From CAZHOV01 sp964534315 (GTDB taxonomy: Bacteria; Bacteroidota; Bacteroidia; Chitinophagales; Saprospiraceae), in assembly GCA_964534315.1 (NCBI GenBank), contig CAZHOV010000022.1:1-43166 (forward strand): a stretch of DNA of 43,166 bases. Direction: 5' to 3'. The notes beneath the pieces were generated by a model. That model saw nothing but the letters and a program-made list of their open reading frames with translations. It was not told the DNA's origin and did no database searches. A program made the translations under genes and the position numbers. How positions within the stretch are numbered: position 1 is the first letter of the stretch; every line of letters starts with the position of its first letter. This document shows, in pieces, positions 15,696 to 25,100 of the stretch.

Positions 15696-18022
15696 TACCG
15701 TACCACAATTTCATCGACAAAAAGCCAGGCTTCATTTCCAGCTCCTTGGGCACCTTCTTCAATTATTCCATGTCGGAGCACTTTTATATTAAGATAACGT
15801 GTTTGGCGTTCTTTTAGCTGAATAGATACGGGGACAAGTTTTCCCAGGCGTTCGGTGGGTAGTTCTTCCGTGCCGATGGTCGTCCACTTTTGCTTATCCA
15901 GGCTTCCTTTGATCAGTACTTTTCTAGGGGCGTAGATCCACTGCCCGGGAGAATGGAAGAACCGCAGTTTGACAATTTCTAATTTTTCGGTCTCCTTCAA
16001 GTCGATCGTAGCCTCAAAATCGTCTCCCCACCATCCTAGCCATTCACCGTCGCCATACCGGTCGGTACTCCCCCAAATGCCGTTGACCAAGGCGGTTTTA
16101 CCTCCTTCATTGTAGTTTTCATGGGGAGGTTTTCTCAATTCAACAGACTTACCCGTGGCTTTATTGGTATTAAAGGTGAGGGTTAAGGGGCGGCCTTTTT
16201 CTTCATTGAATGCATTTCTGAATACGGCTCTGATTTTAGCATAACCGTTTATGGGTATTGGTTCCTCATAGGCGTAATAATCAAAATATCCTTCTTCAGT
16301 CCATTCGGCAAAAACGATAGTAGCGTCCTGCTTCCTGGAAGAGAGCGCCAGGGAGATTCCACCACTTTCTTTCGGAATTACCTCATAGGTAATATCAAGG
16401 AGGTGATCGGCATAATTGACCTCGAGTACGTCAAGCCGTTCAAAATGATAGACCAACCGATCGATAAAGTCCTCATAATTCCTGGTTTCCTGGGGAGACC
16501 AGACGACTTCGGCCAGCGCGATAGCTCTCGGGAAAGCCATATATTCCGCCTTCTCGGTTGAGGTGATGTACTCTGTCCATAAATTTCCCTGAGCGCCCAA
16601 AACATATTGAGCCTGGGCAGGATTCAGTTCTTTTGGGGTGGGATTGAATGCGTAGACTTTCTTCAGCGGTAGATACCCGCCTATGGCAAGGGGCTCATTA
16701 GGGTCTCTGGACTGGTAATAGTCAAAATAACAATGCGAGGTGGGAGTCATGATTACCGAGTGTCCCGCTTTTGCTGCTTCTATTCCTCCCTGCGTGCCCC
16801 TCCAGGACATGACCGTTGCATTAGGTGCCAGGCCGCCCTCTAGAATTTCATCCCAACCGATGATATTTCTTCCTTTTTCATTTAGAAAAGATGCTATCCG
16901 GCGAATAAAATAACTTTGAAGACCTTTTTCGTCTTTCAATCCTTCTTGTTTTATCAATTCCTGGCAGAACGCACTTTCTTTCCATTGTATTTTGGGGCAT
17001 TCATCACCACCAATATGGATATATTCACTTGGGAATAGTTCGATCACTTCCAGGAGTACTTGTTCTAAAAATTCGAAAGTGGTTTCTTCCGGGCAATAAA
17101 CATTTTCGAAAACACCCCACTTGGTGGCCACTTCAACCGGCTGATCGTGACAAGACAACTCCGGATAAGCAGCTAAAGCGGCCTGGGAATGCCCAGGCAT
17201 TTCAATCTCGGGAATGACGGTTATGTATCGTTCTTGGGCATAGGCAATTATTTCCTTGGCCTCTTCCTGGGTGTAGTAGCCGCCATAGCGTTTACCATCG
17301 AATTGATGGGGTTGATCGCTATAGTGTCCTATCAGGGTTTCTTTTCTAAATGCTGCAATTTCCTGGAGTTTGGGATATTTTTTGATCTCAATCCGCCAGC
17401 CCTGGTCTTCTGTGAGGTGCCAGTGGAAGCGGTTCATTTTATGCATGGCAAGCAGATCGATGTACTTTTTTATGAAGGAAACGGGAAAGAAATGTCTGCC
17501 AACGTCCAGATGCATTCCTCTATAAGTGTATCTTGGATGGTCTCGAATTTCTGCACAGGGAACCCGCCAGGCAAGATCTCTGACTAGCTCTCGGGCTTCG
17601 ATTTCAGGAGGAAGCAATTGGCGGAGGGTCTGTACAGCATAAAAGGCACCGACCGGTTCTGCCGCTTCGATGGTGATTTTTTCGGGCTGAATGATCAGAA
17701 AATAGCCCTCAGCTTGTTTAATAGCTTTATTTTGGATAAATTCTATGGCTGCCGGCTCGTCCGCTGAATCATTTACTGTTTTAAACCTCCAGCCTGCTGC
17801 CTTTTCGAACAATTCGTTCATGGCGTTTACTGCCGGTTCAAAGCCTATAGCTACCTTAATAGTTGTGGTAGAGGTAAATTCAAAAAAATCAGGTTTGGGT
17901 ACTACCGAAACCGGTTGAGGAATAATATTAATTCTGGGGGGAGGTATTTCGACTTTTTTATTAGAACAGGAAGCGAGAAAAAAAAGGAGAAAAATGAGGA
18001 TAAAATAGTTTTTTAATCGCAT
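15695..18022 (-). CDS. GH20 beta-N-acetylhexosaminidase, lipoprotein
   Basis: A 775-aa family 20 hexosaminidase cleaving terminal beta-GlcNAc or GalNAc. The N-terminus is a lipoprotein signal with lipobox LASC (Cys19). A GH20b alpha/beta domain (about 35-155) precedes the catalytic barrel (about 160-500). The catalytic Asp-Glu pair is D340-E341 in YIHIGGDECPK. RGMHLDVGRHFFP, NRFHWHLTEDQGWR and IPEIEMPGHSQAALAAYPEL are hallmark motifs. The C-terminus adds a chitobiase-type linker and an F5/8-like carbohydrate-binding domain (about 640-775). It lies 24 nt after cutC and is coupled to the GH2 gene. The pairing fits breakdown of Man/GlcNAc glycans such as N-glycan cores; this is inference. Confidence 0.93.
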   Translation of the reverse strand: MRLKNYFILIFLLFFLASCSNKKVEIPPPRINIIPQPVSVVPKPDFFEFTSTTTIKVAIGFEPAVNAMNELFEKAAGWRFKTVNDSADEPAAIEFIQNKAIKQAEGYFLIIQPEKITIEAAEPVGAFYAVQTLRQLLPPEIEARELVRDLAWRVPCAEIRDHPRYTYRGMHLDVGRHFFPVSFIKKYIDLLAMHKMNRFHWHLTEDQGWRIEIKKYPKLQEIAAFRKETLIGHYSDQPHQFDGKRYGGYYTQEEAKEIIAYAQERYITVIPEIEMPGHSQAALAAYPELSCHDQPVEVATKWGVFENVYCPEETTFEFLEQVLLEVIELFPSEYIHIGGDECPKIQWKESAFCQELIKQEGLKDEKGLQSYFIRRIASFLNEKGRNIIGWDEILEGGLAPNATVMSWRGTQGGIEAAKAGHSVIMTPTSHCYFDYYQSRDPNEPLAIGGYLPLKKVYAFNPTPKELNPAQAQYVLGAQGNLWTEYITSTEKAEYMAFPRAIALAEVVWSPQETRNYEDFIDRLVYHFERLDVLEVNYADHLLDITYEVIPKESGGISLALSSRKQDATIVFAEWTEEGYFDYYAYEEPIPINGYAKIRAVFRNAFNEEKGRPLTLTFNTNKATGKSVELRKPPHENYNEGGKTALVNGIWGSTDRYGDGEWLGWWGDDFEATIDLKETEKLEIVKLRFFHSPGQWIYAPRKVLIKGSLDKQKWTTIGTEELPTERLGKLVPVSIQLKERQTRYLNIKVLRHGIIEEGAQGAGNEAWLFVDEIVVR

Positions 18023-18046
18023 AAATCAACGTTTTACCAGGGTATC

Positions 18047-18796
18047 CTAATCAGGTTGAGCATCCAGGGTTTTTCTAAGTTTACTGATCAAGTCACCGTC
18101 GGCTTCATACCAGTTAAATTCGGCTTCGAGGGCTTCGCTACCCATTGGAACGTTACCTTTATAGGTCATTTTGCTTTTCACCTGATGCCGGGCGGAGGTA
18201 TGGAACTCACTGAGGTTTTCAATTTCGAGCAATTTGGGGTATTCATCTGGTGAAATATCGGCACAAGCAAGTATTTTCAAGTTTTTAGGTGCTGCCTTGG
18301 TCAGTGCTTTCAACGTATCGAGCCCTTCTATGACAGACGAATTCCTTCCGGAGGTAAGTACGCGCTCGACGCCAGCATCCGCCAACCAGTCCAGGTCTTC
18401 GAAAGGATTTTGGCACATATCAAAAGCCCGGTGAAAGGTAAAGGGAAGAGGATCGGCCTCGCCGATCATTTTTTCCACTTTGGGCTTATCAATATATCCT
18501 TCTTTAGTCAACGCACCTGAAACGATACCGTCGGCTCCCATTTCTTTGGCCATTTTAATATCCTGGATAAGCGTTTCAAATTCGTAGTAATCATAGAGGA
18601 AATCGCCTTTGCGGGGCCGAATAAGTACAAATACCGGAATTTTTAGGACTTGCTTTGCTAAAACAATTTTAGCTGCGCTAGGGGTTACGCCTCCCTGATC
18701 AAGGTTTTCGCAGAGCTCAATACGGTCAGCTCCACCCGTTTGAGCGGATAGAGCTGACGGAATGCTGTCGACACAAATTTCCAGGATTTTTTCCAT
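18047..18796 (-). CDS. cutC: CutC family protein
   Basis: A 249-aa TIM-barrel protein of the CutC family, once linked to copper homeostasis in E. coli; that role is disputed. Motifs include LEICVDSIPSALSAQTGGADRIELCENLDQGG at the N-terminus, then VFVLIRPRKGDFLYDYYE, GADGIVSGALTKEG, FHRAFDMCQNP and GVERVLTSGRNSSVIEG. The length is standard and it is cytoplasmic. The ATG is 34 nt downstream of the DUF2007 stop and the gene ends 24 nt before the GH20 start, so all four genes are likely one operon. In Bacteroidota, CutC near hexosaminidases suggests a sugar-linked role; this is inference. Confidence 0.93.
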   Translation of the reverse strand: MEKILEICVDSIPSALSAQTGGADRIELCENLDQGGVTPSAAKIVLAKQVLKIPVFVLIRPRKGDFLYDYYEFETLIQDIKMAKEMGADGIVSGALTKEGYIDKPKVEKMIGEADPLPFTFHRAFDMCQNPFEDLDWLADAGVERVLTSGRNSSVIEGLDTLKALTKAAPKNLKILACADISPDEYPKLLEIENLSEFHTSARHQVKSKMTYKGNVPMGSEALEAEFNWYEADGDLISKLRKTLDAQPD

Positions 18797-18830
18797 GTAA
18801 ATTGATCAAGGATTGGTTGATCACCTTTGA

Positions 18831-19040
18831 TTACTTAAAATTGTTTGCTTTTAATACTTCAATTGCTTTTTCGGCTTTCTCTGGTAGGGTATACAACTCA
18901 GCATCTCCTATAGAAGGAATTGCCGAATCCGGCTTGGAAAAAATATGGCTTTCAATGCCATTTTGCTTTAGAATATCCTCTGCCAGTTTTACTTGTAAAA
19001 CATCATTAGAGGTATAAATTTTTATCCAGTTTTCTTTCAT
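18831..19040 (-). CDS. DUF2007 small signal-transducer-like protein
   Basis: A 69-aa protein of the DUF2007 type (putative prokaryotic signal-transducing protein), a short ferredoxin-like fold. Its pattern is WIKIYTSNDVLQVKLAEDILKQNGIESHIF, then the conserved GDAELYTLPEKAEKAIEVLK ending. It has no signal or membrane helix. It is the first gene of the probable operon with cutC, GH20 and GH2. Family members may bind small ligands or proteins, but none is defined. Confidence 0.85.
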   Translation of the reverse strand: MKENWIKIYTSNDVLQVKLAEDILKQNGIESHIFSKPDSAIPSIGDAELYTLPEKAEKAIEVLKANNFK

Positions 19041-19124
19041 AATCTATTCGTTTAACGTTTACGTTAGGATTAGGTCTTTAAGGTTTATTGAATAAATGGT
19101 TCAGCAAACTAACTTGCGAGATTA

Positions 19125-19150
19125 CACCTTAGCCATTCTACGCTAAGGTG
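19125..19150. repeat. Perfect 9-bp hairpin downstream of the giant cargo gene
   Basis: CACCTTAGC (19125-19133) and GCTAAGGTG (19142-19150) flank an 8-nt loop. It lies 32 nt or more past the stop of the minus-strand gene at 19182. Neither side has a U-rich tract, so it is not a classic terminator. It could be an RNA 3' stabiliser or a partly Rho-independent stop. Confidence 0.5.
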
Positions 19151-19181
19151 AGAAAAATAAACCTAATAAGCAAGTAAATTC

Positions 19182-22100
19182 CTACCGCACTAACGTCACA
19201 TCACCATAAGCTATACCCTCTTCGCCATTCAGACAGGTAAATTCGACAACGTAGACGTAGACATCACTGGGCATATCCTTCCCATTCATAGTACCGTCCC
19301 AGCGTTGGGTTTTATCATTAGTTTGAAAAACCAATTCTCCCCACCGGTCAAAGATCTGGAATCTACTGATCTCAAACGGACCTTCCGGATTCATAATGCC
19401 AAATTCGTCATTGACACCATCTCTGTCAGGGGTAAAGATATTGGGAAGTCCCAGCTTATCATCGTCACAGGTAGATACCACCGTTACCCGTATAGATGCT
19501 GAATCCCGACATCCGGCCGGATCTTCTATAGTTAGCGTGTACTCCGTTGTAGTCAGCGGACTGGCGACCGGATCGATACAGTCAGTACAACTAAGGGTTT
19601 CTTCGGGATCCCAGAAAAGCAGTAATTCTCCCGCCGCATTTGTCGTACCTTCCAACTCCACCGACCTGCCCAGATCAATAGTCGTGTCTGGTGGTAGGCC
19701 AACTTCCCAATCGAAAGGCTCAAAGATGGTTACTTCTTCAATAAAAACACAGCCAAAGGTATCCTGAATAAATACATCATAAGTCCCTTCCGTAAGATTA
19801 TCAAAAACGGCCACTTCGCTAAAATCTACCCCATCAAGACTGTAAGTAAAACCTTCGATCTCTTCTACCAGGATCATTCCATCCTCAAACCCAAAACAGG
19901 TGACCGGTTCGCTTGTCACTACTGCTTCCGAAACAGGTGATGTACCGACGGAAATACTCAGGACGTTCTGACATTGATTGGCGTCGGTAATGGTCACCTC
20001 GTAGTTGCCAGGCAGTAAATTTTCAGCCAATGGTCCGGAAATGCCAGGCTCCGACCAATCAAAGGTAAAAGGAGGCATGCCAACTATCGGCCCCAACTCA
20101 ATACTTCCTGTGGCTTCTTCCCGACAGGAGTTTTGAACGGTTACCCCTGCTTCAACCTCGTCCAATACAGATAAATTGATCACGACGGTCGAGTCGCAGC
20201 CGTTGGGTCCCGTTAACACTTCGGTATATTGGCCTGCCTGGGTTTGCGGATCACCAAATATAACAATGGTATCGCCCTCACAAATCGTGAAAGACTGAAC
20301 TAATAAAGCCGTATCCAATTGCTCTACTCGTACCCTGATCGTCGAATCGCAACCGTTACCGGTCATAAAATTAAAATCCATACTGTCTCCCGCTGCGATC
20401 GGCGTACCATTGAATGTGAAAAATTCGCCTTCACAAGCCATTTCATCGAAAACCTCAAAATAGGTTGGAAACTCCTCTACCGTATAGGTTACTACACTAT
20501 CGCACGCATTAGAAGCCGGAAGCACTACTTCATACTGACCACCGGAAGTAAAGACTGTATCTCCTACGAATAAGGTGTCTCCGGTACACAACTGCAGGGT
20601 GTCGAATGTTTCGAATAGGGGAAGAACCAATAAATCTAGTGTGATGACGCTATCACAACTATTGGCCGCTTCCAGCGTATCGGTAAAAATACCGCACTCA
20701 TCCAGGAGCTGTCCGTTAAAATCATAGGTTTCTCCAAGCTGTATCGTATCCATGATTAAGGTATCAGCATTCGGCAACACCGAAAGTGAAAGTTCGATGA
20801 TACTGTCGCAACCCAGTTGGGAGGTCAGCGTATCGATCGTCATGGTACTCGTCGTGTAAACCGAATCGCCAATAATGACCGAATCGCCTTCACAGATGAT
20901 CGCATCCAGGATCTGGTAAGAGCTTTGACCACGTAAAATCGTTACGGTATCGCTACTGAAGCATCCATTGTCCAGCGTCCCGATCACGATATAAGTTGCA
21001 GAATCAGGGGGATTGGCGGTAACGACTGCACAGGTATCGCAACTCAGAAAATCAGAGGGTATCCATTCATAACTATCAAATCCGCTTAGCGTAAAGGTGA
21101 TGCTATCATTGTTGCATACCCCTACGATATCGGGACCAATATCCAGGACTGTAGCCGTATCCAGAGCGATCGTGATCGTATCGGATTGAGTACCGCAGCT
21201 ATCCGTAACTTCCACCCAATAAATTCCGGGTTCGAAGGCAGTGTAGGTAGAATCGGCGCTGCCGTCTTGCCATTCGTACCCAAGAAATCCGCTTCCCGCA
21301 TTGAGGAAAACGCTGCCGTTGTCGCAAATAGTGGTGTCGGGGCCGAGGTCTAAATCAATAGAACTTCCCACTGCAAAGATACTATCCATGTTATTCAAAT
21401 AATCACATTCTCCTATACCGGTAACGGGGAAATCTATGGGTAAATCAAATGGGGGTGACAAGCTATTATCGTCGTTAACAATAACATAAATGGCTTGATC
21501 AAATTGTGCCTGTATAGTGATTTCCACACTAACACAACTATCTACCGCCAACCCAACAGGTAATTCGTCTTGATACCATAAGGTAGCGTTGGTATTTGTG
21601 GGGTTACCAAGATAGAAACTTACCGGATTGCCTACGGGTACCGGAGAATCTCCCTCATTACAAACATCCAGCAGAACCAATAGCGAATCGGCAGTACAAG
21701 TGAGCAAATCGGCGGTTAAATCTAAATCTGCAGCAGCAAAGGAAACCATCCCGTTTTCATCTAATACAGGAGCCTGCTGTAAAAAATTATTCAAGATAAC
21801 CGAATCTCCTACAATGTGTCCCCACTGCTGCTGAGCTGGAATAGCTCCATCATCTAAAACATTGACCACGTTGTAATTGAATTGATTCCAGATTCTTCGT
21901 GCTTTAATCCAGGGTTGGTTGAGCGACTGGAACAGGTTAAGCCCCGAAAATTCGCAGTTACAAATGAATTCGGTCTCTCCGTCAGCATTGGCGTCTGCAA
22001 TCACCGGATATTCCGTTGCCGTTCCCGAACCGCAACTAAAAGAAGATAACAAAACCAGATCTTCATCAAAAACACGGATCAGCGTCTCGTCTCTGTAAAT

Positions 22101-25100
22101 GATCTCTACCTTACCATCTCCATTCAGATCAAAAATGGTTGTTCCCGTTGCCCCCGATTGGTCTGAAGTACTCAAGGTACTCTTTATCAGCGAGACGGCG
22201 TTTGCTCCCCAGGTAGTGGCTCCACCCTCTTGATAATCCTCTAAAATCGTTATATTAAAGGAGGTGACTACGATAATTTCCGGCCAGCCATCGCCATCTA
22301 CGTCTCCAATAGATGGAGGACCGATACGCTCACTGGCGGCGTTGGGCGTGTCGAAAAAGGTAGTACCTAGCTGCGTCTCCGTTTGAAGATCCCAGACATA
22401 AATTCGGTCGCCGCTAAAGCCCGTTTCCATGGTAACCACCACGGCATCCAGATCACCATCGCGATCAAAATCGACGACTCTGGAAAAGCCGTCGAATTCT
22501 CCTGGCAACATTCTTTCTACGACCATCGTATTCTCGGCAGGATCGGTGTAGGAATTGATTTGAACAGCATATACCTGATTACCGGCGACCAATTCCAGAC
22601 CGGAACATTCAAAGCAATCAAAATCGACTAAAACATCGGCAGCTACCGTTCCGGATGTCATGAAGTTAGAATTCCCTAATTGGAAGGTTCCTTGATTATT
22701 GCTACCTCCATTTACTAGCTCCAATCCTGTTTCACTATCAAAGATTTGATTGCCGATATAGACCTCGGGCTTGCCGTCGTAATTAAAATCAGCGAGGGCA
22801 GGAGAGAAATTCTCAGCAGGAACGACCGAATTGGAAGCAATCTGAGTACTACTTTCCCAAGTCTGAACCAGGTCATTGGTGCCCACATCATAGTCAAAGC
22901 GGAATATTCTCGGGTTGCTAGAGGTGCTGGATGTTAAAAAGATTTCGGCCATCCCGTCATTATCGACATCTCCTAATGCCAGATGGGAATACCTCGAATT
23001 GTTCATATTGAGAAAGAAATCGTATTTATTGGCACCCGTCTCTGAATCGATCACCCTGATCCCTGTAAAACCATTTTGAATAACCACAATATCTGGGATA
23101 CAATCACCATCGACGTCGCCCACCATAGGAGTAGAACCGGGTAATGCCGTACTATTATTCCATACTACTTCCATTTCAAAAGGTTCGGCACTCGATTCAA
23201 AATCACAATCGGGTATACATTGATTGTAGAAAGGCGTACCACAAATATTCTCATCAAAACAAGGACAATCCGGATCATAGAAATCAACTAACCCGTCACC
23301 ATCATCGTCTATGCCGTTTTCACAATCTTCGTCAGGGCAAGGAGTAAAACAGTCCTGATCGGTATTGGGAGTAACAGAGGTGAAGTTTAAAGCCAAATCC
23401 TGCTGACCAATAGGGCTATTATAATTTCCTAAATTAACCTCAGTAATCACTGGAGCGACATCACTGACCTCCGTAACAACGGTGATATCTGAAATTTGAG
23501 CACAATCTCCACTAATATTCCCTTCTGAATCGATCTTCACCATAATTGCCTGCCCAGTTGTCTGGTCTTCTCCTACATAATAAAAATAATCATTTTGAAC
23601 GGCCAAACTACTATTCGTAATAGCTAGTGAAAGCTCTTCATTCGTATCCCCGAATTTTTTTCCCCAAATCAACTCTCCTTGCCTGTTCATCTTCCAAATC
23701 AACATATCCGAGTCATTCGTTCCACCACTCGATCGACCAGCACCGGCAAATAAATATCCATCAGTAATTGGAAGCACCTCATGTATAACTATATTTTCAT
23801 AAGCAGTTGAACTAATCCGTTTTATCCAGACCGTATTTCCTTCCAGGTCACTTTTCCAGACAAAAGATCGAGAAATATCCAGATTAGTCCCGTTTTCATC
23901 GCCAAAATAAGCTACCAACAACGTATCTTCTTCTACCATAATATCCATACCATACAAACGGGCACTCTCGGATGGGGCAACGTGTGCCAGTCTTGACCAC
24001 TCTACTGTTCCGTCATTATTGAATTTACTTATAGCTGCCCGCATATCATTTGTTACTCCATTGCCGGCAGTGTATCTACCAGTTGTATAAAAATGGTCAT
24101 TATAGAAAGTGGCAGACCGGATATCATCAGAAGAACTCCCTAAATAATAGCTTTGGGAAAGTGTTCCATTGAACATTCCCGTATTTCGATCAAGAGAAAG
24201 CAGGAAATTCACCTGGTCTCCTCCCGGCGCAGGTGCAAAATTTTGGTACCCTGTCATTACATAATCGCCTCCCGGAACAGGCTCCAATATCCCCCTTATC
24301 CGCGTCACCATAGTATTACTTTGGGCAAACAAAAGCGATTGATCGGAAGGATTAATTTTCAAAATAAACCCTTGATCACTTCCACCTCTTCCTCCTGCAA
24401 CAAGCATACTATCACTATCTATTAATAAGGTCGTAATTATTTCTGGATCAAAAGCTGTTGCGTCAAACCGCTCTACCCAAAGGAATTCACCAGCAGCATT
24501 GATCTTTCCGATCCAGCTTTCTGCGCCGACTCCTCCGGCTAGATATAATTCATTGTTTCCGGCAGAAATAACCACATTCGCCCTTGTCTGCTCGCCATCT
24601 ATATCAAAATAATTCACAAAAACAGGCTCACAATCGCATTCCGGACAATCCGGATCTGCACAATCGATGAGTCCATCTCCGTCATCATCCAGGCCATTAT
24701 CACAAATTTCTACGCAAAATGGTGAGCAAATCACCTCCTGATCGAGATCCGTAGCCTGAACCGATACCGAGACAAGCTCGGAAGAAAGATCACCATCATA
24801 ATCAGTCAGATCATGTAGTCCGTCATAGGCATTCGGAACATCTGAAACTGCGACATTCCAGGATTCTACCTTAAAACAACTATCCAGGAAAGCACCCTCC
24901 AGGTCTGTTTTGAGGATCAGGATATCATCGGAATTATTAATACCGCCTGTTTTACAGCCTATATAAAGAAAGTCGTCGTATGCGATCAATGCTTCTCGTC
25001 CTCGTTCCAGCGATTGCATTCCACCGTATCGTTTCGCCCAAATCAACTCTCCGTCTTTGTCAATTTTTACTAGAAAAGCTCCGACCCCAATATTATCAAA

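Noticed and set aside
19081..19175. Large compound stem around the hairpin at 19125-19150
   Set aside because: AGGTTTATT/AATAAACCT and ACTTGC/GCAAGT pairs exist but cross one another, so they cannot all nest.
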